Shown: positions 11,881 to 23,919, numbered from the stretch's first letter. The stretch: DNA of 64,000 nt from Hygrocybe punicea (GCA_963556145.1 OY744466.1:496001-560000); one strand, 5' to 3'. Program-made: numbers and translations. Notes: generated by a model not told the origin, from the sequence alone.

Positions 11881-12915
11881 GTGTTCGGTATGTTCGGTAA
11901 GGTGTTCGGTTGATGTCCCAGCCTTCATCTGTGGCATTTCCCTTGCACAAATTGTTGTGCGAACAAGGTATTCAGTGTATCTGTAGTGTAGCTACCGGTA
12001 CAATGTGTATTAGAATTAATATTAATGCAATCATTGACTACTTGCAAAGTGTTCGGTATGTTCGGTAAGGTGTTCGGTTGATGTCCCAGCCTTCATCTGT
12101 GGCATTTCCCTTGCACAAATTGTTGTGCGAACAAGGTATTCAGTGTATCTGTAGTGTAGCTACCGGTACAATGTGTATTAGAATTAATATTAATGCAATC
12201 ATTGACTACTTGCAAAGTGTTCGGTATGTTCGGTAAGGTGTTCGGTTGATGTCCCAGCCTTCATCTGTGGCATTTCCCTTGCACAAATAGTTGTACGAAC
12301 AACGTATTCGGTGTATCTGTAGTGTAGCTACCAGTACAATGTGTATTAGAATTAATATTAATGCAAGCATTGACTACTTGCAAAGTGTTTGGTATGTTCG
12401 GTAGGGTGTTCGGTTGACGTCCCAGCCTTCATCTGTGGCATTTCCCTTGCACAAATAGTTGTACGAACAACGTATTCGGTGTATCTGTAGTGTAGCTACC
12501 AGTACAATGTGTATTAGAATTAATATTAATGCAAGCATTCACTACTTCCAAAGTGTTCGGTATGTTCGGTAGGGTGTTCGGTTGATGTCCCAGCCTTCAT
12601 CTGTGGCATTTCCCTTGCACAAATAGTTGTACGAACAACGTATTCGGTGTATCTGTAGTGTAGCTACCAGTACAATGTGTATTAGAATTAATATTAATGC
12701 AAGCATTGACTACTTGCAAAGTGTTTGGTATGTTCGGTAGGGTGTTCGGTTGATGTCCAGCCTTCATCTGTGGCATTTCCCTTGCACAAATCGTTGTACG
12801 AACAACGTATTCAATGTATCTGTTGTGTAGCTACATGTACAATGTGTATTAGAATTATCCTTAATGCACACATTGACTACTCGTCGTACAGGTCGAAAGT
12901 GTTCAGTCAGTGTTC
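11881..12915. repeat. About 168 bp tandem repeat, six copies
   Basis: Units begin GTGTTCGGTATGTTCGG at about 11881, 12049, 12217, 12384, 12552 and 12719, with a partial final copy. Each contains the TTCGGT motif shared with the 82 bp family, a CCCAGCCTTCATCTGTGGCA block and TAGAATTAATATTAATGCAA. The shared TTCGGT words suggest both arrays grew from a related ancestor. Confidence 0.9.
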
Positions 12916-13000
12916 AGTAGATATCCCAGCCTTTTTCTGATGCATTCCCCTTCCACCCACAATTGTACACACATTATATCAGATGTGTCTGTGTTGCAGT

Positions 13001-13373
13001 CACTGGATGCAAGCCATAATATTTCTAATAAAAATGTCTTGAAATTGCCTGGAAATTAATCCATATTATTTTAACATGTCATTTGCAGAGAACATTTACA
13101 TATTTAGTGCATATTTTTCGTACATTTCTGAGACAGGTATCATAAAGATATGATAAACATTATAAGAAAACCAAGATGTTTCAAGACTATGAAATTGTAT
13201 TTCTTTTAAGATAGCACTCAAGATACTTTTATGATAACTTCCTTTAAAACGAACTGACATTATTTAGAAGGTTTTTAAATTTTTTCTCACAATGTTGTAT
13301 TAAAGTAACATGGAGTAATTTCCAGATAACTTCAAGATATTTTGAGTTGAAATACTATGGCTTGCATCCAGTG
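13001..13373. mobile_element. CACT-ended MITE nested in the satellite element
   Basis: CACTGGATGCAAGCCATA at 13001-13018 is matched by its exact reverse complement ending at 13373. The trinucleotide AGT flanks both ends (12998-13000 and 13374-13376). The 337 bp interior is strongly AT-rich with no ORF. CACT-starting termini and a 3 bp duplication are typical of CACTA (CMC) elements, so this looks like a short non-autonomous derivative. Confidence 0.65.
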
Positions 13374-14304
13374 AGTCATATATAATATGCACATTGAAAT
13401 CGTTCCCAATGCAAGCAGTGATTTCTTGTCAAAGAGGTATAATACAATGTTCCACCTTCAACCCTCGGCAATCCCATTGTAGACATAATAGTATGACCTG
13501 TATATTGGATGGGTCTGTACAAGTGCTACATATCCTTGCAATGCACCTCATACTTGATACATTATCAATACTGGTAAAACAGGCTGAATGGATTTCAGTA
13601 AATCATTGGGCCAGTGTCCCAGACACAGTATGCAGCATTGCAGTGCAACAGACACTGTCTGTTCCATAAATTCCATTCGTGCATGTCACACCTATCTTCA
13701 TCATGTGTGCTGGAATTGGTTCAGGTGTTCAACACTGATCAAACTGTTACACAAGAACATTGTGTCACCAACTTCACAGCTTCATGAATCGGAAGCATTG
13801 CTAGTGCACAAGCTGAACCAGTCATCTTGTTGATTCTGGTATCATCAAACCCAGTGATCTTATCAAAGTGGTTCCAATACAAGTGCAGTTGGTGTCATTG
13901 TACATGTGTTTATTTCTACCATACTCACAGGAGGTCATTCTTGACCCGACAAATAATTCAGATACTTAGAGTTTCTGGATATACTTACTATGTATTCTGT
14001 AAAACTTTCACAGAGTAACTATGACTACTGATAGAGTAGTAAATTAGTTGTATATATGCCAGCATGAACACTGCAAACTTGATGTGAAAGATGCCAATTT
14101 GGGATCTGATATTGCATTATGACAAATTGGAAGGAACAGGGTATAATCAATTATGAAAGCTATATCATTGTAGTATGGTATCTGAATGGTATCTGAATGG
14201 CATCAGTATGTAATAATAAAGGAAATATTAATAACTTTGCAAATATTGATTATCATAGCAGCATCATAATACTGTATGATTTGTATCCACTTATTCTCTC
14301 ATTA
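13374..14304. other. AT-rich right part of the inserted element
   Basis: No gene, no recognisable domain and no further tandem repeat seen. Short open frames around 13394-14018 have no family resemblance. Confidence 0.5.
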
Positions 14305-14326
14305 CTAAAAAGGGACGAGTAACCTG

Positions 14327-14336
14327 CCATGCAAAG
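14327..14336. repeat. Target-site duplication, right copy
   Basis: CCATGCAAAG, identical to 10127-10136. On the Helitron coding strand it falls inside codons reading C-F-A-W. The same FAW codons restart the protein on the other side of the insert. Confidence 0.8.
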
Positions 14337-17188
14337 CAATGGCCCACACCCCACTAGTTATGATGTGAATGCTGATCTAGATAGTGTCTTATATGATCAC
14401 GCACTTCTTCTAAAGAGCATTCACCTTCAGAATATCTTGAAAATCCATCCACCACCATGCCAAGAAATTGAGGGTTTAAATTTCTGAAAGAATTAGACCA
14501 AGTAATCTTATCATCCTGCCAAATATTATATAATATAGTTATCACAGAGTCATATGCACAGCTGTTGTTACTCCAGAGTGTACCAATTGGAATGTTCAGA
14601 GAAGTCAATAGAGTATCATTAATATTATGATTTCTTTTCAACTTCTTTCTCAGAGGGGCAACACAAGACCCACTTATTTTTCTCTTATTAGTAGAATTTT
14701 GATAAAACAATGCAGGTAAACTGCCTTGGGCAGGAACATAATTTGACTTCAAAGGAACCTTTTCTTTTTTGTCCAGAATTTTCCATGGAATTTTATCCTC
14801 TTCACCTGGAATATATGGATCAGACTTATTCCATCGAATTGCCTTGTGCACATTTTCTGGAACATAATGCTTGCCTTTCCACAATCTATAGGTTTCAATC
14901 AGAGAATTTCTGCGATCACCAGTAACAGAACTTGAAAGCTTGCCTTTGTATCTCAATTTGACTATTTCATTTAAAATTTCCAGCTCACGGAATTCTTGAC
15001 GTAATGCCCCAGATGCACCACCTGTAATCTTTCTTGCATCAAATCCTTGTAAAATGACAGTACCAAGGGCGGATGCACTACGTGATAATGCAGTATAATA
15101 TGATTGATGAGTTCGACTGTTATTTAGATCAACTGGATTATTAGGCCTTGTCTTTCCTTGTGAAGAATAATCAGTCATTGAAAAATTTGGAAGTACCTCT
15201 ATCTGACTGCGTGATACTGTAATAGATGAGTCATCTGGTAGTGCACAGTCTACAGTAACACTTGTTCTTGTTAGTGGTACAACATTCTCAGGAAGTCCAT
15301 TTAATTTCACAACTTGTGGAGGATTAAGTAGCATCACAAACAATGTGTCCAACACTCTCTGACCTTGCATACCTTTCGCTGATTGCCAGCCATGCACTAT
15401 GCCTTCTTGGCCTCGGGTAATGCATAGCTCAGTTGCACTATTATTCCGGATCATGACAGGCATACCAACACACAATGAAAGTTTTCCAGGAATACATTTT
15501 GAGTTGGAACTATGAGGTTGATTCCACAGAACTTCATGAACACTATCTGATAATGTGTGGCACTTGTGAGTTGTAGCTTGAGACTTTTTCTTTTTTCTAT
15601 CTTTGGAAACTACTGAATCATCAGAATAAAAATCAACCAGAGGTTGACCAGTCTCTTTAGAAAATCTCAACGACCCTAAGCGATTGATCTCATCTTTGTG
15701 AATATTTAAAGCAGTAATGATTGACACTTGTCTAAAGTTATCATGCTTCACTGATGTGCGACCAGGCAAATTACTTGATATTCGTGATCTCAAAAATACA
15801 ATATCTTCAGCAGTACAAGCTTTATATCGCATATTTGTAAGAGCCTGTCTAAGTTGTGCATCTTCTGTTGTTTGAAGTCTTTGCCTCATGTTTTCCTGTA
15901 GTATTACTACAGTTGTAACCTGGTGCCACAATGACTTTCCAATAGCAGCTTCTTGATCTTGGTGGTTAGTTGAAGAACCTCCAACAGTTCTGCTGTAGAG
16001 AGAAGCATTTTCATGACCAATTGCAGGAGGCAACTGTGCAAAATCCCCTGCAAATATCATGTTTAATCCACCCCAAGGCAACTCAGTTTCATTAAAAATC
16101 TTAGCCATCCTTGCACTAATCCTGTACATATCTCGACAAGACAACATTGAAACTTCATCAAAAAATATATAATTAACACCCAAAAGTCGTGATCTTAATT
16201 GAGCAAGTTGTTTATTTGATATATGCTCATCAGTATTCTCATTTAAACCAAACATATAATGATATGTAGATCCTGCCAGCAGAGCAGCAGCAGTTCCAGT
16301 AGGTGCCACAATAGCAAAACGATGAGCTTCATTTCTTGACTTGAAAAACTTTACTAATGCCTTCAAAACTTGAGTTTTACCAGTTCCACCCATACCACCA
16401 ATATACATTTTCAATTGTTCAGAATTTGTATTGGATGCATGATGTGCAACTATGTAAAATGCCCTCTGTTGTTCTTCATTTAAACTAAAGTCTTTCACAA
16501 TATTGTCTAGTGCTAACAAAGATTTTTTAGAATGTGAAATTTTTTCAAGATATGATTTATCAACAACTTTAACTTGGTTATAGCTTGATGGTTGTGTTAG
16601 AGAATCACCATTAATATGACTTGGAAGATTTTCTGCACGGTGTTCAAGTATATCTTGTCTACTCTTTTGTACAACAGCTTTCCATTGACTTCCAGATTGG
16701 ATAATCTCTGGTGGTGGTGGCTGAGCAACTAGTGTCTCTATGGATAAAGGCTCTGCCCAACCTGTTTGATTCATTATTGATCGCATTGTTGCCATATCAA
16801 GTTGACGTTTCTTCTCCCGCTTGCCAATACTCTTGAATTCATTGTCACACTCTTCACTTAACTTTGCAGAGGCATCTTCATATGTGTGGTCACCATCCAC
16901 TTGCTCCAAATCATCACCATGATCCAAAGTATGGTCAGAACCATCCATCCAACTAGGCAAGACAACAGAACCTTTACGAAGCTGAGCATGAAAGTCATCA
17001 CGAGCATCAAGACATTCATACTTTATATTAAAGTTGTTCATAAGTTCTCTTTGCCTCAAAGTAAAGTCATGAGATACAAAGGACTCATCCCAAGATTGAT
17101 CTTTTGTTTTCAAGTCATGTCCAGAGCGCCAAGGTCTAAACAATGCAAGCATGGTTGAGCAATAATATTCCCGATCACCTTGATCACA
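14337..17188 (-). pseudogene. Helitron helicase (PIF1-like) plus Cys box of C19/USP-like protease
   Basis: Second part of the Helitron protein. After the TGA at 17191-17189 the same frame continues DQGDREYYC, then MLALFRPWRSG (17152). Superfamily 1 helicase motifs: Walker A GGMGGTGKT (about residue 250 from that Met), motif II FFDEVSML (about 334), FAGDFAQLPP (about 367), and YYTALSRS near the end (about 687). The helicase is followed by LWSNNSCAYDS (about 862), which resembles the cysteine box of ubiquitin-specific peptidases. A TAG at 14356-14354 interrupts the frame (HHN*WGVGHC); expected Gln CAG or similar is inference. Beyond it the frame stays open to the insertion point at 14327. Confidence 0.9.
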
Positions 17189-20100
17189 TCATGGTAATGT
17201 TGCTCCTACAAAATTGGGAACTTTTATAAAGTTTTCATTTACACAGCATGTACCATGTGACTCATAGAGAGGATGACTGTCAAGAAATGTAAATAACCCA
17301 ACAGGTGAGGATTTATTTGTCATATTTGAAGATAGAATTTGTGTTGCATCATTACTACCTGGTTCCTCAATTTTCAAGTTATCTGTGGACACAGAAATGT
17401 CATTGCAGTGATTGTCTATATCAGATAGAAATGTTTCATCTTCATGTGTAAAAGATGTATCATAAGTTTCACTCACATCCTTGACACTAGCAAGTTCTTC
17501 ACTACAATTTTTATTCATTTTGGGTTTAGGAAGCTTCTCTCGAGAACATTGACTTATCCAATCATACAAGCACATATGCTCCAGTTCACAGGGGCGATAG
17601 ATATAATCATAAACAGGGGATAATCCAATAATACAACCTCTGCGTTTGATCAAGGCTACCTTTTCAACATCCTCTTTAGTTTCATCAGTTTCCCAGATTT
17701 GTCTTGCCTTGTTGATGTAGCTTTGCCAATAGAAGGTAGAAAAATGATGATTTGTATAATGGTCAGGATTTCGCAAAAGGTACATACAGGCCATTGGTGC
17801 ACCAATTTCCATCTTAGCACTGAGATTATTCACAATCTTGGTCATGAGTTTTCGTGATTTCTCCTTTTGAGTTTCACTACCACCAATCATCTCACTATTT
17901 TTTTGAAACATGGCACGAATAGTGTCAAAAATAACATGTGTTTTCAATAAAACTTTGGTAATGTAGTCAGATACATAAAGTATGACCCCTTTGATTGCAG
18001 TACCTGATTTTAGAGATGTTACATCTGTGTTAGAATGAATTAAGTAAGTGAGAAGAGGAGTAACTGTGTTGATCATTGGCTCAGCCTTTTTCATATTGAG
18101 GGCACCAGTTTCAGGGTCTACTTCAGTCTGCATAAATACAGAGCGAGGAAACCTTGCTTTGCATTTCCCCCACTGGTTATCCAAACAACCAACATACTGA
18201 CGTGTTTTATTTTTAGAACCATCTTTATTTATATTGCTAGTACAGCGATGTATGTTGGATTTTGCCAAAATATCATCCACCACTATCTCATACTTGACCT
18301 GCCATAGGTTCCAATCATGACATAGCTGACAATTCCCACACATTTTAGAACAAAACTTAGGGGGTGCTTTAGGCAAAGCTTGTGTTGGATCTATATAATT
18401 TGGAGACTTAGAGGCTTCATCAATATTTTTGAGTACTTGATCCATTGTTCCAGTGAGAAATTCACCAACATGTGTACTTTCTAGATACATGACCATATTT
18501 TTTTGGAAATCTGAGGATGGATCCAATATTCGCTTGCGAATCTCTTGTGGTGTAAGACATCCACGAATCCAAAGTAATATGTGAAGATGCAAAGTGAGAC
18601 GACCTTGCTGCTCAACAGTGCCATAATAAGCAGATGTATCTCCATATATTCCTGGATGATCTGTATTTACACCCAAAACATGCTTAATAAACAGACTAAC
18701 CATGAAATGGAAGAAACGTGCACCAGCAACTGGATTCCTGGCAATAAGACGTATTCTCTCATCACTTGATCTAATTTTAAGATCAAACTTCTCTTTTGTG
18801 TCAGCAAAGTATAAACAAATTGGGTGCTTGTTATCAGCTGGAGATAAAGTGATATACCAAGAAGGAGCACCACAGTATGAAATCAAAGACCAAATTTCAT
18901 TTCTCATATACTTCTTGCTTGTAATAGATCCACTTACTTTAGCTCCCACATGATCAAGGTCACGAACCACTTGGTAACAATCTTTCTCTTCTTGGCTAAC
19001 AGGTTTAACAACTTCACCTTCTGAGAGCCTTTTAGCCAATGAAGACAACACATTTTGGTCAACACTTAAAAGCCGATTGGTTATATCATTGAATTTAGCC
19101 TTGTCTGCAAGAAGAAAGCCACCAGTTGTGCTTGCTTTCACTTGGGCATGGCTGAAAGCAACAAATGGAAAGTATATATCTGTTTGAAAACGTTTATCAT
19201 GATACATCAGGAGATGTCTCTTATGTTCAGCATCTGACAATGATGTGGAACCAATACCACCCATACCATATGGAAACAACCAAGGGAATATTTGTGGATA
19301 AAGCTCAGGGTTCTTGTAAATAGACTCAAGTTGGGAAGATTGACCAATGGCTAACATCTTGCCTCCACTGTTGAGATGTCTAAGTGCAATTCCCTTTAGT
19401 GAATTGATTGTTTTTGTATCCAAATCCTCACCAGCTAACCCATGAACAACAAAGGGACAATCCCCATTTTCAGTACCATCTTCAACTTCAGTGTCAAATA
19501 CACTAGTACCCTCTGGTACTTTGTTTGTTTCATGCTGACGATATTCCACAGAGACAGGTGGGCCATCCTCAGGATATCTAGCAAGATTGTCATAAGATAT
19601 ATCCAGATCATGGTAGTCATTGTGGTTGAGCTTTAGCCACTCAAGTGCCCTTGCAACATGGTTCCTCCGCACCAGCAAAGGTGTTCGTTCAAAATCCTTT
19701 TCTGTTGGCTTGCAGGGCCCAGTAAATAAAATGGCTAACACATCATCAAGATCATCAACTGGGGGTGGTAAAGCCTGATACACCTTTGGAATGGGTGACT
19801 GGAATGCAACAACATGTGATGTCATTTTCCTCATACCTGAAGCCACTCGCACAAAGCAACAGTTGTGGCGTATGCGAGCTACAAGCAGTTTTTCAACAAA
19901 CCGAAGCTCTAAAAGTTCCTTGGGAACATGGCCAAGCCAAAGACCTCTTGCTAAAGCAAGTTCAGGAACTTTTCCTTTCCTAATATCACATCGACAAGTG
20001 CCACACACTTTATCACATTGGTAATCTAGCACAGGACCTTTGAATTCATGGATTTTTTCTGTAGCTTTCTTTCGTTCAATTCTTGTTACACCTGGAGCTT

Positions 20101-21541
20101 CCAGGATCCTGAGCAAGCCCTTGATATTTTTTAAGCGGCTTAAATTACTCAAGGGTACAAGTTCACCACATACAGCACATCCTGACTCCTCAATTTTGTT
20201 GGGCATAGAGTCATTGCAGAAATCTGATGAAACTGTATGTAACAGTTGTGATGACAGAGAAGGGGGTGGGAATGAGGTTCCATCTGTGTGATTAGGAACC
20301 TGCTCTTCAGGAAAAATAACAGGCTTGAGCTTTCGCTGGCGATCTCTCTTTTTGCGACTCATGGTAATAGAGAATACACTAACAGATGAACTGCAATTGA
20401 TACAGTCATGGTTTTCAAAATAAGAGGCCAAAAGACTCTTGTATACATGAGATCCAATGGAAATCTGATGAGTATGGGCAATTTTTTGTACTGTCTTGAC
20501 TGGAAGATGTGGAATGATGTTAAGTAAAGGAATTTTGGTATGTACAAAATTTTGTTCAACAGGATAAGATGCTAGATCTGAATCATGAACATGATCAACA
20601 AACACAAAAACAGAGTCAGAATCAAGATTTTTATCAATATGTTGTAGAAAAGGCAGTATTCCATCCAAGGGAAATAAATAAGATCTGCCTCCTCCAACAG
20701 GACTGAAGGCTATAGGTTCCTGCTCCACTTCTGTATTCTGCATGTTAATTGGAATTGAATGGTGATAACCAACATGAGAGAGCCTGAAAAGGGGCTGGGA
20801 CAAATTAAAACCTTGTTTAGGGGCCAGCTGACCACAAAAAGAGTGTAGATCATGTACAAGAAATAACCAGCATAAACTATGGCCTACAGGAAGTTGATAG
20901 CCAGCTATATGGTAGCCAATCAGGGTTGAGGGATGAAGTGCATGTTTGCGTGCATATTTACATAGCACTGATATTCTAAGAGGCAAATGAGAAAGTGCAA
21001 GCAATGAACAAAAGTCATGTCGGGTCATTAGATTTCTCTGCAAAATAAGAGATAGTATGTGACATATGGCAGCCACATCTTGCTTTGGAATTACATAACA
21101 AATAATCAACCAGTTATAAACTGACACAAAGATGCAATAGCCATCTATAGTCCATAATGGTTCCCTTTGACAAGAGGGTTTGTAAAATAATGACAAAGGA
21201 TTCAAGAATGGTTGTGTCTGTGTATTGACAGCAGAATTCAGTTGACACCCAAGAATGGGAACGTTACATGACAGTGACATAGATTGTGTACCTATGCTAG
21301 CAGAAGACATGTATAAAGACCCAATTTGGGTAGACGACAAGCACCCAATTCGGGCAGAGGACAGACACCCAATTCGGGCAGAGGACAGACACCCAATTCG
21401 GGTAAAGGACAAGCACCCAATTTGGGCAAAGGACATGTGCAGTGCACGAAAAGACATCTGCTGCCAGCAGAAAGGAGACATACAACATCCTGAGGAGGAA
21501 GTTGCCAAAGGAAACACCTTTAGAATGAATGAGAATGACAA
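17189..21541 (-). pseudogene. Helitron Rep/N-terminal part (Helitron_like_N, HUH nuclease)
   Basis: Open frame of 1450 codons. Order: a poorly conserved N-terminus with 8-residue repeats; a SAP-like segment with HDCINC (about residues 345-385); a basic stretch MSRKKRDRQRK (about 393); paired-Cys motifs CAVCGELV and CGTCRCD; the Helitron_like_N region around YPQIFPWLFPYGMGG (about 755); the HUH metal site HLHILLWI (about 980); and the Rep tyrosine motif YVSDYITK (about 1190). The HUH nuclease nicks and joins single strands during rolling-circle transposition. The frame ends at TGA (17191-17189). The family reads LPRRDQGDREYYC here and the sequence reads LP*CDQGDREYYC, so CGA CGT appears to have become TGA TGT. 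With the two downstream pieces this was one protein. The true start may be downstream of 21541. Confidence 0.9.
21330..21440. repeat. 24 bp minisatellite inside the Helitron 5' coding end
   Basis: About five copies of a 24 bp unit containing CACCCAATTCGGGCAGAGGA. Since 24 is a multiple of three it is read as 8-residue repeats (IGCLSSAR) on the minus strand. It lies before the conserved domains, so it may be 5' leader sequence. Confidence 0.85.
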
Positions 21542-21785
21542 ATAGTGATTAGTTCCAACTGATCACTCACAGGATGTGATGACGCCACAGGCCGAAATGT
21601 TTTTTTGCCGAAATGTTCATCCTGATGTATGAAGATGATTGGTATTGGTTATGTGAGAAATTTTGGGAACTCACGACATAACCAGACAAAATCGGCTTGC
21701 CCACTGGCTCGTTGCAAGGGTTCTCAGAGCATGTGTGTGGCGGTTGGTGAAACCCTGTTTGTAGCAGCAAAGGTTCCTCACTATA
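21542..21785. other. Helitron 5' side, no gene
   Basis: No coding potential recognised. GCCGAAATGTT occurs twice around 21591-21618. The Helitron 5' terminus, expected to begin TC on the minus strand, should lie near here but cannot be identified without related copies. Confidence 0.3.
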
Positions 21786-21789
21786 ACAA

Positions 21790-22164
21790 GATAAATATCA
21801 GCTGTATTGATTGGGACAGAGAAAGAAGGTAGAACAAACGAGTTGGGGCAGCAATTCTGAGTCTCGGATGAATATTTCTCCGATGAGAAAACACTCACGA
21901 AGGCCTGTAAAACACCTGAGATAGAAACCAACATGTGTTAAAGGTGTAACTACTCACCAACCGAGCAACCGCTGGGATGAGGTCCACCGGGCAAGATACA
22001 TTTTGTCTGAAAAAAATGAAATACATACGTCTCGGAACATAGTTTAAAACTTACATGGAAGAGCTCTCTATTTGACAGAGAGGCAGATACACATTGCAAA
22101 GCACAAACGGCAGCAGCATTTGTGATATAATGAAGAACATGGGGAGTAGGACAGATTGTTGCAT
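21790..22164 (-). CDS. Possible small secreted protein
   Basis: A Met at 22164 begins a strong signal-peptide-like segment, MQQSVLLPMFFIISQMLL. A consensus GTAAGT donor (22054) and CAG acceptor (about 22010) join it in frame to IQNVSCPVDLIPAVAR. Two further short introns can be drawn, giving a hydrophobic end (FYLLSLSQSIQLIFILL). It would be about 85 residues, with three cysteines outside the signal. No family is recognised. The gene model rests only on splice signals and the leader, so a chance ORF is possible. Confidence 0.3.
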
Positions 22165-22412
22165 ATTGAAGTTGCGAGGAGCTGACTTCGAAATGGTGCA
22201 CTCGGACCCAACGAGATACACACAGGTTCAATTTTGCGTATACAGTATATTGCTCGCTAGCCCTATGTTACTGAACCACGTACTAAACCCACCACCCTTG
22301 CACATTCTGCCCTGTTGACCCTGCTATACCTTCTCATTCACATTGTTATCTTCCCCTGACACCCTCCTGATGCGAACTTGGATAGCTGCGCAGTCCTGGA
22401 TCTATGTTGTGG

Positions 22413-23437
22413 TCATGCTACTGAGTCGGTCTGTAGTAAAAATGAATAAAAAAAATACCATAAAGCAGTGGCCTGCTGTGCGTTCCACCTTCTCGACCCC
22501 CGCTGCGATCCCCATAGCGTTGCTGGTGCCGCTGGCCCCATTGGCGTCGGCGCTGCCGTGCTAGCACTGGGGCTGGTCTTGGTGCTGGCATCGTTGCTAT
22601 GTGATACTGCTGGAGATTCCTTGATATTCGTGGCAAATTTATCGAATCGAGATGAAAATAGAACGGGCGGTGTCTAGTTGAAAATTTCATAGGCTGAATT
22701 TTGTCGAGGAAGTAATGAAACCTACGCTATTCCCAATGTTCCCGACCAAAACAATCTTGTTAAACATGTCGAAAACCATGTCAGTAGCATTATTGAGTTG
22801 TGCTGGATTGGAACTAATCGCATACAAAATGTTTTTCAGAAAAGAGAACAAAGAGACTGACAAAGGGAAACTCACTTCGGTCCAGCCAAGTAAAAGTGGT
22901 CCCTGAACCCGTAAACGCGTTTTGTGGCTGTCGAAAGGTTCAATGCTCTATATTCTGCCGCGGCGTTGTATGTGATGGCGATGTCAGCATCACCCGTTGA
23001 GAGGTATTTAATGCTTTGTGTAGTATCGCTGAGAACCCAATCAATCTGGAACGGGGAGAAAGAAGCGAGTTGTCAAAGGAATGATATCAATAAATAAAAG
23101 TGTTCAACGAAGAAGGGGAAAGACTCTCGCTTACCGCATAATCCTCTTGCGCCGTTCCGTTCTGTCGGGAAAAATCAATATATGTGCGTGCCAAGGCACC
23201 CACAAGGCCAGACTGTCCAGCCCCTCCATTGCTGATTCTGGGCCGGACTTCTGTACCCGCGTTGTATTGATTTCCAGTGTAACGGGCAGCAGCAGGAACG
23301 GAAGATGAATTGCCGCTGCTAGCGTTGAGACAGCGAACGAAGACAGGAAGAGTATCACGGAAGAAGAGTCGGGGTAGCAGAGCGAATGATGCGGGGAACA
23401 AACTGACAAGGACGGGGAAGATGAGCCAGGCTTTCAT
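22413..23437 (-). pseudogene. Secreted periplasmic-binding-protein-like (tungstate-type) protein, truncated
   Basis: Fungal homologues of the PBP_like_2 substrate-binding fold. Exons: 23437-23135 (signal peptide MKAWLIFPVLVSLFPASFA, then NGGAGQSGLVGALA), 23045-22876 (WVLSDTTQSIKYLSTGDADI and FRDHFYLAGP), 22813-22726 (SNPAQLNNATDMVFDMFNK) and 22673-22413 (SRFDKFATNIKES). All four join in frame with proper splice sites. In this family the protein normally continues for over 100 residues after NIKES. Here it passes into an unrelated Ser/Thr/Ala/Pro-rich tail and stops, so the C-terminal lobe is missing. Either the gene was truncated by rearrangement or it makes a shortened secreted protein. Confidence 0.6.
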
Positions 23438-23919
23438 TTTTCTCTTATAAAATATGCAAGCTATGTACGAGTTGGGGGGTTGATTCCAAGCCACTTGTGT
23501 GGGCACGTTTGATGCGCAGTGGGTGGACATTTGGGGTTGCTGTGTCACACGTCGGCCATGGTGTTGATGTTGTTGATGTTGTGGATGCAGTTGGGATCAG
23601 GGTATTTGCGGCGTTGGTGGTCGTTTACCTGCGTTGGTCTACCAGTTAAATTGAAACAAAAAAGAACACTTACCGGAGGGCTGGGAGTGCCCAGCCACCA
23701 ATTTTTGGGCATGCTCGTCTCCAAACGGCTTGGATATTCACCTGGGCTATCCAGAGATAAGGGGAGGGACGAGAAATCGTTGATCCGTCAACATCGAAGC
23801 CATACTGGAAAGTCTGAAAGTCGTTGCGCTTGAAGGAGCAAACAGAGCCAAATTCGGCATTTGCCGCGACAATAGAGTGGAATTTTGATTTTGGTGGCTC
23901 AGGTCGTATAAGACCGAGC
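23438..23919. other. Between PBP-like and kinase genes
   Basis: A minus-strand open stretch (about 23890-23700) could be an exon, but it joins neither neighbour with good splice signals and matches nothing known to me. The ORF upstream of the signal peptide (23548-23438) is best read as leader sequence. Confidence 0.3.

Larger units (their letters stand above)
10135..14326. mobile_element. 4.2 kb TIR element inserted in the Helitron, satellite-rich
   Basis: The left end reads GTTACGAGTCCCTATAAG; the right end, reverse-complemented, reads GTTACTCGTCCCTTTTTAG. These are imperfect terminal inverted repeats of about 20-25 bp. The left terminal 17 bp is itself doubled (10135-10151 and 10152-10168). 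CCATGCAA(AG) flanks both sides. An 8 bp duplication with a right end starting CAGG would fit the hAT superfamily. No transposase ORF is visible, so the element is non-autonomous. Its interior is mainly tandem repeats (10634-10850, 10849-11540, 11881-12900) and AT-rich DNA with a nested MITE (13001-13373). Open frames inside are by-products of the repeats. Confidence 0.8.

Noticed and set aside
13394..14018. Small ORFs right of the nested MITE
   Set aside because: No family resemblance, no splice partners, and an AT-rich non-autonomous element as context.
10135..14326. Reading the 4.2 kb insert as a large intron of the Helitron gene
   Set aside because: The borders are inverted terminal repeats with a flanking duplication and there is no GT...AG pair at the coding breakpoints.
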